Source: Merluccius polli (Eukaryota; Chordata; Actinopteri; Gadiformes; Merlucciidae). Taken from it: DNA of 64,000 bases. Position numbers and translations under genes: made by a program. Within the stretch, counting starts at the first letter, position 1. Each line of letters opens with the position of its first letter. The notes under the pieces were generated by a model. That model was not told the origin of the DNA and did not search any database. It was given only the letters and a program-made list of their open reading frames with translations. Shown piece by piece: positions 20,701 through 42,448 of this stretch. The stretch spans positions 46,001 to 110,000 of the forward strand of contig JAOPHQ010002558.1 of NCBI GenBank assembly GCA_030340625.1. Direction: 5' to 3'.

Positions 20701-23684
20701 AAGAGGTGTTGCTCCAAATCTTTATCCATATGGACTGCATGTGGTGAGCTTATACAGGACTGTGGGTCAATTTACACCAAATTGGCACTTGAATCAATCT
20801 GTAATCATTTTTAACTCTACTCAATACTCCCCAGCCCCCCGGCCGCGTCGTGTTGGTAGTAAAAAATATTTTGGTGGTAGTAAAAAAGGTAGTAAAAGGT
20901 AGTAAATTCATCTTTATGATTCCTGCAGATACCCTGTACAAAGTCTTGATATTGAGTCTTGATTGGTAAAGTTCAAGAGATCATTGGTTTTATGCCCTGA
21001 CAACTGTCATTATGTCAAATGCATTATAAAACTACAGCGTTTTATGGAATATACATGATGCATTTCCCTGTCCGTCAGGTACCTGGAGTACACGAAAATC
21101 CCCCACACAGAGCCGATCGAGAATGAGTTCCGCTGGGGTCAACGTGCTGAGGTAGAAGTGTCCAAACTCAAAATCCTGGAGTTCCTTGGTCAGGTGGGTG
21201 TGTTTGTACACTCATATTTGTGCAGAATAGCCTCCAAACCATACCCCCACAATAATAATAATAAATGTTATCGAAAATTGATTAACCCTTGGGGTTAATA
21301 ATCAGTTTGAAACTTTCCCTTCGGTGTCGCATGCATATGAAGTGTTACAGAGATGCAGTGTGTGGTCTGTTCTCAGAATTGCAGCCAATTTCACTCCACT
21401 ACTAGACTAAACTAGTGACGATGGTAGTAGAAGAAGTCTATGGAGTGGTGCAGGGATGACGTATTTTTGTAGGCCAACCCGGAAGTTAGCATCGCCCTGG
21501 GTTCCCTTGACAACACGCCAATGTGTTTTTCCATTGGCTTTTGGATTATTGCAGAAAATAAGCTCTGTGACAAACAAAAGTTTATGATACTCACGTTTTG
21601 TTAAGCAAGATAATCTTCACCAATGAACACTACTTTTATGACTTTTGAAGCGTAAATGCAATCATCAGAAGTTACTGACGTATTTTATGTCGTAGACCAA
21701 AATGTGGCTTGTGTTAACCACAGACCTTATTTCAGGCATCGAACCAAAAACCAAAGAACCAAAGATTAATGGAACACAAATTGAGAGGCTGTGAGGATGT
21801 ACAAAGCCCAATTCCATTGAAGTTGGGACGGTGTATAAAATGAGAATAAAAACAACAGACAATGATTTGCAAATCTGTTTTGACCTATATTCAATTGTAT
21901 ACATTAAAAAACAAGATATTTAATGTTGAAACTGATAAACTTTATTATTTCTTTAGAGATATTCACACATTTTGATTTTGATGGCGGCAACACATTCCAA
22001 AAGAGTTGGGACAGGGGCATTTTTACCACTGTGTAACATCACCTTTCCTTTTCACAACACTCAATAGGCGTTTGGGAACAGAGGACACTAATTGCTGAAG
22101 CTTTGTAGGTGGAATTCTTTCCCATTCTTGCCTGATGAACAACTTCAATTGCTCCACAGTCCGGGGTCTCCGTGCTCGTATTTTGCGCTTCATAATGCGC
22201 CACACATTCTCAATGGGAGACAGGTCTGGACTGCAGGCAGGCCAGTCTAGTACCCACACTCTTTTACTACGAAGCCAGGCTGTTGTAACACGTGCAGAAT
22301 GTGGCTTGGCATTGTCTTGCTGAAATAAGCAGGGGCGACTCTGAAAAAGACGTCGCTTGGATGGCAGCATATGCTGCTCCAAAACCTGAATGTACCTTTC
22401 AGCATTAATGGTGCCTTCACAAATGTGCAGGTTACCCATACCATTGGCACTAACACACCCCCATACCATCACAGATGCTGGTTTTTGGACTTTTTCCTCT
22501 TTGGTCCGGAGGACACGATGTCTATTATTTCCGAAAACAATTTGGAATGTGGACTCATCAGACCACAGAACACTTTTCCACTTCGCTTCAGTCCAACTGA
22601 GATGAGCTCGGGCCCAGAGAAGCCGGCGGCGTTTCTGGGTGTTGGTATATGGCTTTCGCTTTGCATAGTAGTTTTAACTTGCACTTGTGAATGTAACGCC
22701 GAATTGTGTTAACTGACAACGGTTTTCCGAAGTGTTCCTGAGCCCATGCTGTAATATCCTGCAGAGAATGATGTCGGTTTTTGATGCAGTGCCACCTGAG
22801 GGATCGAAGGTCACGGCCATTCAATGTGGGTTTTCGGCCTTGCCGCTTACGTGCAGAGATGTCCCCCGATTCTCTGAATCTGTTGATGATGTTATGGACT
22901 GTAGATGATGATATCCCCAAATTCTTTGCAATTTTACGTTGGGGCACATTGTTCTGGAACTGATGGACTATTTGCTCACGCAATTGCTCACAAAGTGGTG
23001 AACCTCGCCCCATCCTTGCTTGTGAAAGACTGAGCCTTTTGGGGATGTCCTTTTTATACCCAATCATGACACAAACCTGTTTCCAATTAACCTGTTCGTC
23101 AATGGAATGCTCCAAATAGGTGTTTTTGGAGCATTTCTCAACTTTCCAAGTCTTTTGTTGCCCCTGTCCCAACTCTTTTGGAACGTGTTGCAGCCATCAA
23201 AATGCAATGTGAGTGAATATTTGCAAGGAAACGACAAAGTTCATCAGTTTGAACATTGAATATAGGTCAAAACAGATTTAAAAATCATTGTCTGTTGTTT
23301 TTATTCTCATTGTATACACCGTCCCAACTTCAGCGGAATTGGGCTTTGTATAATACACGTGTGTGACGTCAATGTTAATTTTTGATTGACTGACAAATTT
23401 ATTTACAAACTTTAGGGGATACTGTTGCTCTTGATTTCACCAAAAACAAATCTTTTACAACACAAGATAGGGAGGGCTTCGCCCATTTAAACCAGCTGTC
23501 ACTGAACCCACCCCCAAAAAACAGGTTTTTAAACATTAGATATTAAAATGTCCTTTTTAATATCCACACTTGTCCCTCCCAGCTCCATGATCAGGATCCT
23601 CAGCGCTGGATTCGGCAGTACAAGGAGGCCACCAAGCCAACCTCCGCCAACACCTCCCAGCCCAGCACCAGTTCCCAGAGATGA
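17718..23684 (+). CDS. nsmce3: Non-SMC element 3 homolog (MAGE-family subunit of the SMC5/6 complex)
   Basis: Ten coding exons: 17718-17747, 18045-18155, 18271-18334, 18447-18526, 18632-18726, 18876-18955, 19120-19162, 19249-19311, 21079-21193, 23583-23684. They sum to 783 nt, 260 residues plus stop, and all junctions agree in phase with GT-AG borders. The protein starts MTQRKSLAKR. The MAGE homology domain reads LVQYFLIKDQKKLPVRRADI, then FGFEVVEMD, VYILINKLEP, TGLLFVILSVVYMKGG, FGDVKKLVTEEFVRQRYLEY, FRWGQRA and HDQDPQRW. This matches NSMCE3/MAGEG1 over its length. In the complex the subunit binds NSE1 (RING ligase) and NSE4 (kleisin) and supports DNA repair. The long introns 8 and 9 hold transposons. 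The human gene is intronless, whereas this one keeps the ancestral introns. It is convergent with pfkfb1. Confidence 0.93.
19577..19645 (+). repeat. tRNA-derived SINE fragment
   Basis: The stretch has an A-box-like tagctcagcgggctagaac and a B-box-like ggttcgaatgttac, spaced as in tRNA genes. It lacks a closed acceptor stem and lies in nsmce3 intron 8, so it is read as SINE-like rather than a tRNA gene. Confidence 0.5.
20082..20938. mobile_element. hAT-like non-autonomous element with GGTAGTAAAA motif
   Basis: Left end cagggtccccgcgg and right end gcagataccctg are imperfect inverted ends of the CAGGGT type. Both subterminal regions repeat ggtagtaaaaggtagtaaa. The interior has two tandem copies of a segment containing gaccgtcaccgggncttc and ccgaggagagcagccctctc (about 20388-20580). 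No clean 8-bp duplication was found. Confidence 0.55.
21802..23348 (-). mobile_element. Tc1/mariner transposon, 1547 bp
   Basis: Ends CAAAGCCCAATTCCATTGAA and TTCAGCGGAATTGGGCTTTG are inverted repeats followed inward by more matching sequence. A TA flanks each side (21800-21801, 23349-23350), the Tc1/mariner target duplication. It encodes a broken transposase on the minus strand. Confidence 0.92.
22023..23172 (-). pseudogene. Tc1-like transposase, one frameshift
   Basis: The first frame (from 23172) holds the paired-type helix-turn-helix: REQIVHQFQNNVPQRKIAKN, then LGISSSTVHNIINRF, and GRKPTLNGRDLRSL. It shifts frame near 22670, after HKCKLKL. The second frame holds LWSDESTFQIVFGNNRHRV, MVWGCVSANGMG, CLFQQDNAKPHSAR and WPACSPDLSPIENVW, ending KRKGDVTQW. 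The catalytic D, D, E positions (SDES, QDNAKPH, DLSPIEN) are all visible. A single net frameshift appears to be the only break. It lies in intron 9 of nsmce3 on the opposite strand. Confidence 0.9.
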
Positions 23685-25159
23685 GTTCTCCCAGATGACC
23701 CTTTTGTTATATATATTTCCGAGCATAACCAAATACTTATTTGCCATACGATTATATATAATTTCCAGCCAATACAAGAGAGCAAATCCAATTACATGTG
23801 CTTTATGAGAGATGGTGAAGAGAATTGTTCAGCTCTGAATGCACATACTGTAAGGCATTGTATTTTTTATTAGTTCAAGGTGCCAGTGTTAAATACATTT
23901 CTTTCATAAAATAAATTATTTTTTTGTATATATCTTTTAAAATGCCTCAATGATTGCTTTAGTTTTTCTCACACACGCATGGCTCTCACACAATGCCAAA
24001 TACTACGAAGCTTAGCATACAGGGGAAAAATACATGGTGATTGTACATCAGGATACACTCATGAATCCAAGACACATTTAGTTTAAGTGATCATATGATT
24101 GATCAAGGAGGTCCTGTCTACATCATACTTGGACATATATTTGACACGTTGAGCTACTGTTGGAAGAGCTGCGATCTCGTTCTGCCTCAAACTGCTTCTG
24201 ATAACATGCAAGGTGGAAAATCACAGGTTATTAATGATGACAACATTGACACGTTTTTCCGATGATACTTACTCATACAGTCTAGGGTTCAAACATGCAC
24301 AGCTGAACAAGTTTACATTTGTGTTCATAAGGATTCCCTTAAATTGCACCTGTGGGGGAACCAAGGTAAACCTGATCAGATATTCAGCTGCGCTCAATAT
24401 TGCATACATTAATTACACACTATTCACGAGTGCCCACATTTTAACCATTCAGTGTTAAAATGAGGATATGTTAAACCAACTGACAATACATTAGAATTTC
24501 AAAGGTTCTAAAGAAATGGCTCAAATGAGGTAAGACAACAATTTAGTCCACAGTACACATACCTAGGCTAAATATTAATTGCAGGTTTGTCCATATGGTG
24601 CATAGTATTATGTACATGAGGCACACAATGGTATTGGGCAGTAGAATGCCAACTTCCCCTCAAAGTACTATCCACAGGTGATTGTGGTATCTGTAGTCTA
24701 GTTAAGTCGTAAGACTGATTTGAATCGTGTTGTACCTCCTCACCCACAGATAGACCACTTCATTATTTTCGGATATTCTTGGAATGCACCTTTTTGTTCT
24801 TTAATACGCCCACATGATTTAAGTTATGTTTTCAATGAAACAAAACACAGGAGGGAATAAGAGGAAAGAACCTAAGGGAAGATGAGACCCGATGAAGATT
24901 AGCATTACAAATTTAGAGTATGCAAACAGTATCGCTGGTATTCTGACCTTTTCTTATTTCTAAACAGAAAATAATTTCAACGGACATTTGGCCAGAGCGC
25001 AGCATTATAAAGTGCGTTGCAAATAGGACTGCCCTAATGTCTCAAAGTAATTTCCAATGTTTTTTTCAAACCATGGCAGCAATTGCAATAACAAAATGGC
25101 TTTTCATGAGGATATTGCTTTCCTCTGTCAAATGTCTCTACGTTCCCGTATCCATCCAT
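23685..25159. other. Shared 3' ends of nsmce3 and pfkfb1
   Basis: Non-coding stretch between two convergent stop codons. A plus-strand AATAAA occurs near 23909, suitable for nsmce3. A minus-strand AATAAA (ttttttatt near 23868 on the plus strand) could serve pfkfb1. Assignment of the transcript ends is tentative. Confidence 0.5.
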
Positions 25160-31810
<6,651 letters not shown>

Positions 31811-31871
31811 AGCTGCCACAAGCTGGTGTTTGTGTGTGGGTGGATGTGTGATTGATTGTGTAAAGTTTGTC

Positions 31872-31927
<56 letters not shown>

Positions 31928-32060
31928 AGGTATCTCGCCAGAATGAAACAAAGAGATCAGTGCAGATGACTGCGGGCGATTTTAAACCTTCCCAGAGTGT
32001 GGGATAGTGGGAGGAGATTCCCACCGATAGCTGACTCACTAAATGAGTCAACACACTTTC
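31811..32060 (-). promoter_or_regulatory. 5' flank of pfkfb1 with (GT)n tract
   Basis: Immediately upstream of the pfkfb1 ATG. A GT run lies at about 31876-31921. No specific promoter element is assigned. Confidence 0.4.
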
Positions 32061-32680
32061 TTGGCTGGTGGCAGCAGATGGGACGCCTCTAATTGGAGTG
32101 GTAAACTGTCAGTCGGCTGTGTTGATCACAGGGCAACGCCCACGACGTGATGGAACGCAACTCGAGAGAAACAAAGATGTAACCTGGTTGAACTTAAGTG
32201 TAATGTTCTTACATAAAAAAAAACACGGCGTTCACAAGGGTGAACTTGTAATGTGATTGCAGAATTAGGGTGTTGTTTTTACTCAAAAAACAATCACATT
32301 ATTAGGAGTCATATGACCATTTAATGCTGTGTTGCCCTGTTTGTGTGAGTGATGGTTCTGTTGTAGAGATCTTCTGTGCTCAAATGTGCTGTAGGTAAGA
32401 TTTAAGAGTTTTAATTTGAGTGACATCTGTTAGTGAGTGAGCTCTGTGAGAGTATCTGTTCTGGTTGACTGTGTCTGCCTCTGGATGAGACCATTTAGAT
32501 TTTAGCTCATTTCTGACCAATCAGGGCATCTCTTCCCCGATTGGTTCAGGGAATCCATGTTGCCCTTCAATCACATGCGCTTGACTAATCTGCTTGAATC
32601 TGTAGCATCTGTAGCCTACTTTTAGCTGATTTGTTAGTATGTTGTAAATAAGCTATGGATATATAAATACATTCTTAGCT
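32061..32680. other. Intergenic DNA, no gene seen
   Basis: No coding sequence or clear element recognised. Confidence 0.4.
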
Positions 32681-33505
32681 AGGGGTAATACACGACGAGG
32701 TGAGTGGAAAAATAATGCATTATTTTCCGATACATGCACACCTCGAGTGGATTATCCCGCTTATATGGCCACTTGCGAATCAATTAAAATAGACCAGTGT
32801 TAATTCATATTTTGGGGTAATTATGTCTCAAAAAAACTTTTAGCTCGCACTACTTTGTGTGCCTGTAAACAATCGGCATATGAGTGGAGAAATATGAGTC
32901 AACACCCTTATATTTTTATTGATTTTTAAGTGGCCATGGTATAAGTAAGGGATAATCCCGCTTATACCATGGCCCGGGTGAATACTCGATTCTGATTGGC
33001 TGGAGAGGTGTGCATTATTTTTCGATAACATGCACAGCCATGACGCAAGCAGCCTCATCACCGGTCTAAAGATTAATGCGCTGAACGAAACGTGAACAAC
33101 TGTCAACTTGGACCGGACTCGGGGGGACTACGTTTAGAAAGCTTTCCCGTTGTCATGTCCTTACTAAGATCGTCTCTATTTACTGGAGTAATAAGGTAAC
33201 GTTGCCAGGTCGTTACTAAGATCATCTCTATTTACTGGAGTAATAAGGTAACGTTTGCATTCCATATGAATCTCATGTTAACTGACATTAGGCTTTAGTC
33301 AGACCCATATATTTCTCTGGTCATTTGTCGTTTGTTTTCAGGTACACACAAAGTAGTGCGAGCTAAAAGTTGTACTTTTGAGACAGAATTACCCCAAAAT
33401 ATGAATCAACACCCAATATATTTTTATTAATTCGTAAGTGGCCATACTATAAGCAGGATAATCCACTCCGAGGTGTGCATGTATCGAAAAATAATGCACT
33501 TTGCG
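32680..33505. repeat. Foldback repeat with nested related arms
   Basis: Outer arms are inverted copies: about 32690-32875 with ggggtaattatgtctcaaaa and gctcgcactactttgtgtg; about 33345-33500 with cacaaagtagtgcgagc and cagaattaccccaaaatatg. The interior has a second element end (ccatggcccgggtgaatact) also seen at 46232. No coding sequence. Confidence 0.65.
33161..33255. repeat. Two tandem copies of a 43-bp unit
   Basis: 33161-33203 and 33213-33255 both read ttactaagat, then tctctatttactggagtaat and aaggtaacgtt, differing at one base. Confidence 0.85.
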
Positions 33506-33949
33506 GGAGCTTAATGCAGCACCTAAGATTAGGTTGTACAGTTTCACTTTAGGTTCCAATTTATCCAATTATTAATTGAATCTTTCTATCTTCTACTATA
33601 AAAAATATGTTTGTCTGGTGTGTGTGTGACAACTATAAGTAATATATTTAATGTTTAATTCATCATTAACTTTATTATTGTCTTATACATGCAAATGTGT
33701 TACCAAGCCATATATCACATCTCATTGACTATGGTAGACAAAACATTTGGCTTTGCTTTGTTTTTAGGCCAAATAACTTTTGGACCAACTTCAGCTTTAA
33801 TTCTTCACTTGTGGTGAAGGTAATAAATGAATGAATATAGGACATAGCCTAAATAAATAAATAAATAAATAAGGAGATAAATGAGAGCGCAAGTTTTATA
33901 TCTAGTGAGAAGACCTGTAAAAATAATGTATCTCTATCCAAACCACCAC

Positions 33950-33985
<36 letters not shown>

Positions 33986-35490
33986 CCCCCCCCCCCCACA
34001 CACACACACACACACACACCATGGAGCAGCCTTTGTTTTTGTTACAATTTACTATAACATGTGCGACGCACACAGGCAGCATGACGAGGGAGGAGGAGAG
34101 AGACTGGCGGTTCTTTGGTCAAGAAGACATTTAGGCCTACTCAGAAACCGCGTCCATCACAAGCTCACCTGTGCTCTCGCAACGCCGACGCCGCCGTATT
34201 AACACTTTCTTCGGCTCCATGTTTCCGCTTTAAGAGACGGATCCGCTGCTGCCCCGTTGCTACGGCCCAGCCATGTGGCCACGGTTTGCTTACGTTGCTC
34301 CCAAGCCGTCTCTGCAGCTCAATCTGCCTTTCCCTGACATCTGATACTCCGACAGTTACACGACTGAGAGAGTGGATGGGGATAAACCCTCGCCCTGATA
34401 GTCTAAACACACCGTTCATAGGCTAATAGGCTACTAACCATAGTTAGCCTACAAGTATGCAGTCGCAGGTATGGCACGATGAGTGCGGCATCTGTATTGA
34501 CATTGTGTAGCCTACAAACATGCAGGCATGGGTGCAATGAAACCGTCCCGGGATAAGCCGGATCTAATCAATCAAGAGTATATAATCAACAGTTTGAGTG
34601 ACCCCCCCCCCCTCACACACACACACACACATACGGAGAGATAGAAAGGGGGATCACATAAGGCAGGCATAGGATAGCCTTCAAGTCTTCTGTATGTGAG
34701 CACACAGACGTGGCTATCGGCCATGTCTGTATGTCTGCATGTCTACTCTGTACCAGGTCTGTATCGGGACGAGGTACGCGCCATCCGTCCGCCCCCCCCC
34801 CCCCCCGTATGTGTACGCGCCGTGCGCGTAGTAACGTGTGTCTCTGTCACTCACCGCGTGGCCGCTGGAAACGCAATGTCCTCCCCGCGCCCCCCTCTTG
34901 CGTAACAGCCGCCTCGTTCATTTTCTAGATCTATTTTGGCCAGCGGGTGCTGGGAGTCGGACTGTGCGTCGCGGCGGATGCTTTTTTGTCCCAGTTAAAG
35001 CCAACGGGGTAATACAAAAACCGTCCCTTTTGGACTACTTGTCCTTCCTCTGCTTTCCCGTGTTAGTATTCCGCCGACCGGCTGCACCGACGTCAGCAAG
35101 CTTAACCCCTCAGGACCAAACTCGTTGTTTCCTCATTCGTAGATGGCCAATAGTGCTATCAATGACAATGGCCCATTACCTGCCACGCCTGGTGAGTCGT
35201 TGGATCACAGAAAAAGCTCAGGGTAATTGTCGACTGATCGTTATCAAAGGTTGTTCATTATTCGTACGAATATACGAATACGAATAATTCATTATTCGTT
35301 ATTGGTGAATACTTTATTTCAGGGCTTGGTATTATGTACAAAGTGGAGGTTGACAACCTGCCTCACCGCATTCCAACTAAATACACCCTAATACACCGAG
35401 ACTAATGTCACCTGTCATCCTCTCACACCGGCCTGTCCTTCCTCACGTTACATTTAAATAGGTCAGGTTGAAGGTGTGACACAATCTACC
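33506..35490. other. Intergenic DNA; partly GC-rich, no gene recognised
   Basis: Includes CA/GT tracts (about 33956-34020), C-runs near 33984, 34602 and 34792, and a CpG-richer stretch (about 34100-35150). The longest plus-strand open frames (such as 34838-35287) show no family features and are not called. Confidence 0.4.
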
Positions 35491-35491
35491 A

Positions 35492-38593
<3,102 letters not shown>

Positions 38594-38927
38594 CTAGCTG
38601 GTTCGGTTCAGGATGGCAGACATGGATGGAGCAATGGGAGGAGGAGGGATGGGGTTGACGGGGGAGGCAGGACCGGAGCTTTCATTGCCGTGGGGAACAG
38701 GACCCCGGCCGCTGTACTGGCCAATGAAAGAGCCATCCTCGTTGAACTGGATATCTACACTGTCCCCGTACTCGGCCAGGGAGTCGTCGCTCCCCATCTT
38801 ACTGTCCACACACAGGGACGGTTGGCTTGGCGTGCGCTTCTCATCGGCGTCGCTGTGGATCAGAGAGACGGTGAAACATGTTGAACATGGTGTCAGACAT
38901 GAGGGAATATGGTCCCAGACTGATGCT

Positions 38928-38958
<31 letters not shown>

Positions 38959-38978
38959 GTGAGTCTGTATTTCTGTGT

Positions 38979-39058
<80 letters not shown>

Positions 39059-39588
39059 GCCAGCCAAAGCACTCACCTCTCAAGTGATCTGCAGGCAAGC
39101 ATGCAGAGAGGACATAGCAGTTAAGTGTGAGTAAAGATGGAAGAGAGCTTTATTAGAGTTAGAACTGCAATGATTTAGTGATTTGGGGATTTGAGGTAAA
39201 ATCAATGAGTCTAATTTTCATTCTGGAAATGCATCCACTAATGTATTATAAACATGTAAAAACAGAATCAGTGGTAAAAATAATAACAACATACATTAAG
39301 GAGCATCTGTTAAACAGACAATGAGTGAGCAGAAGACATGGACATTTGGATGTTTCATTGGGGATGTGTGCAATGAGGGGAACACACAGTATGTCCCATG
39401 GTGATGGAAACAGCAGCCATCCATAATGCAGGCTGTGTGTGCAGAACTCATGTACCTGTACTCCCCAAACGTTTCGTCCTTCATCGGCCGGGCCTCAGAG
39501 TCCACCTGGCCATCTTCCTTGTCCTTCACTGGAGGAGACAAAGAAGGACCTCTGGGTTTAATGAATGGAGTAATGATGATGATGATTG

Positions 39589-39636
<48 letters not shown>

Positions 39637-39940
39637 AAACTCAGTAACACTGCTCCATCACCATGCATTAGTTACCATGGTGACTTGCAGTGAGAGAGCA
39701 AGGGGACCGCTGAGTCATCCACGCTGAGTCATTGAAGTGTATTCCTCTGGGTGTATGTGTGAATGGATGTACATGTGTATGTGTGTGTGTGTGTGTGTGT
39801 GTGTTCACCTGCGTATTTCCCTCCTTTGCTGCGCTTGACGAAGCAGAGGATGAGCAGTAGGAACAGCAGCAGCACAATGGCACTGATGAGCCCGATGAAC
39901 CAGCCCTGGGTGGCGAACCCACTGGCCACCTCTGACAGCT
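38594..39940 (-). CDS. l1cam: l1cam membrane-spanning and cytoplasmic exons
   Basis: 39809-39940 holds [20 protein letters not shown], then [12 protein letters not shown]: one hydrophobic helix and a basic stop-transfer. 39456-39528 starts the tail. The last exon 38594-38852 has the FIGQY ankyrin site and ends [20 protein letters not shown], a longer, proline-rich C-terminus than the usual short L1 end. Confidence 0.92.
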
Positions 39941-41819
39941 CTGTGAGGAAACAACAGCCAGGACGATGAAGAAATACAAGCTACAAACAAGACTTAAAGA
40001 ATTATTTGTGGAACCTGGGGGGTATTGCACAAAACTAGGATAAAGAAATCCAGGATAATTGAGTAAGCGCGGCTTGGACTATTCTGCTCGGCGGTATCCT
40101 GGCTTATTCGGTTGCATGATTGCCAAGCCAGGATAAATAGGCGTGGCTAAATCACGTCAGGTGAAGCTAGTTGGGATAAGCGGCATGCTTGAATAGACCT
40201 CGCGATTGCTCACAGAATCACCGATCGGAACATGGCGTTTCATACGTCACGGCCGCTGAACAGCTCCTTATTGGATACCCGACCCAAGCCCGACGGGACC
40301 CGACGGTACCCGACGGGCCGGGTCGGGTTCGGACAGATCAGAGCTATAGAGATAGCGATTTGAAATTTGAAATGTAAAACAGCTTATTATGCATGGTAGC
40401 CAATGGGCTGTTTCACATGTTGCAAAGGTTCGATTGTGTGATTAAAATACATTTTATAAATATGACATAAGCATGTTGCGCTCGGCTCATCTGTTTGTTG
40501 ACATTTCCAAATGCGCTGCAGTTGCGTAATAAAGGCGGACTTTCATAAACACAAACGTAAATGTGTCATAGTATGAAAAAATGTAGACTTTAACTGTGTT
40601 GGCCTGAGTAATAACACTTGAATCAATATAAAAAAACAGCCAACAGATTTTAATGAAATGAGAAATGACTATATATGTAATATTTTAATTCGGGATAATT
40701 AAAATGATGCAACATACTTAGAAAGACCATGCACATGCTGTAAAACACATTAATTCCTCACAGGATTGACGGTGTAAATACAGGTGAATCACTAGGATTA
40801 AGCTTAGCCTGGCTGTTAGCCTGGTCTGGAGCAGGCTAGCTGCGGAGAATAAATCACCATGGTAACTTAGCCGGGATAAGTGTGAGCTGCTTTCATGCAA
40901 CCGACTTGAGGCTAAATTTAGCCAGGATAACCTAAATCCGTAAACATATCCCGGCTTAATCCCTTATCCTAGTTTTGTGCAATACCCCCCTGTTTGATAA
41001 TTGTATTATTGTTGCCAACCTGGCCACAACAAAATCAATCTATTAATATTCTGAGACAAAAAGTGCACCATTTTCTTTAAAGAAAAACTGTGTTACAAGT
41101 ATGTGTTTGACTTGCATTACCTGGTCCTTTGGTGTGTATCATGTCATCCCAGGTTGTCTCGTTGTTGTGAAGAATGAAAAGGTGATACTGAGTTCCTGGT
41201 TGAAGGCCCTTCAGAGAATAGAAACCCTGCGTGGAGTTCACCAGCTCTGACTCCTCCCACTCAGCCTGGCCTGCACCAATCAGACACACAACACAGGGTT
41301 TTAAAAGGGAAAGGTAAACATAAGCAGGAAATATTTTGTGTACGCCATTGCATTAGCTGATTGAACCACTGAAGCGGGCTTCCTGTGTGCATCAGTCTCA
41401 GTGGTCACAATGCAGTTGCAACACACTAAGTAAGTCCACACACAGGGGTAGCTATAGTATCATCATTGAGGCCAGCTGGTAGACCAAGCAAATTGCTAGA
41501 GGCGACCAAAACAACTCACCAGCCTCTCCTCTATGTCAACGTGTTCATCTTACCACCTCCCTTCTCTCACAGTAGTGTAATAAGGTATCACACAGTTCCT
41601 TTTGATATTTCCACCCCTCCTCCCGTTCATCCCTTGCACCCTCTCCTCACCATCCTGCCTCTGGTAGTGGATGTGAAAGGCGTGGTTCCTATAGCGCTTG
41701 CTGGGCACCCAGCTCAGGTTGACAGACAGTTCCCCGGCATGTATGGTGATGTTGGAGGGAGGAACTGGAGAGAGGGAAGAAGAGGCAAAATAATAAAGAA
41801 ATCACAACTTCCTTTCTGA

Positions 41820-41854
<35 letters not shown>

Positions 41855-42403
41855 ATTGTGCACCCACACATTTCCCCGATTTGTCACTTGTTAATCATCC
41901 TACACCTTTTTTCCCTTAGCGCTCCCTTAGCGTTTATTTTAGCATGCATTTACATTGAGACAATAGAAACAACTATTGTTAAAACACGCTGTAGTGGCTA
42001 CCTCCATCCAGCAGGGGGTGGCCTACGCGTGTCAGAGGAGGGCCCTTCCCAGCAACAGTGTGGGCCATGAGCCGGAAAATATAGTGGCTGTATGGATTCA
42101 GGCCTCCCAGGTATTGGTGGTTAACATCTGGACCGGGGACGATGACCACCTTCTCAGGGATGTTCTCCACTTCTAGACATAGAGAAAAAGGCAAACACAA
42201 ACCAAACCCATGCTCATTTCTGCAGCAGTCAATCCAATGCTAGTGGACGAAGGTCTAGGAGTTGTTTTAATAATGCTTACTGTCTTGGTAGTGCAGAACA
42301 TAGCCCAGGAGTATGCCGTTGGTCTGGTTTGGACGGGTCCAATAGACATTCAGCTCCGTCTCAGATGGGCTCTCAAAGGTCATGGATGCAGGAGGACCAG
42401 GGG

Positions 42404-42448
<45 letters not shown>

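Noticed and set aside
22371..22712. Plus-strand frame in the Tc1 element
   Set aside because: Antisense shadow of the transposase.
34838..35287. 149-aa plus-strand frame in GC-rich DNA
   Set aside because: No homology features, no clear splice sites, and frames are expected by chance in GC-rich DNA.
38841..39098. His-Thr or Cys-Val repeat frames over GT microsatellites
   Set aside because: Dinucleotide repeats produce open frames in any phase.
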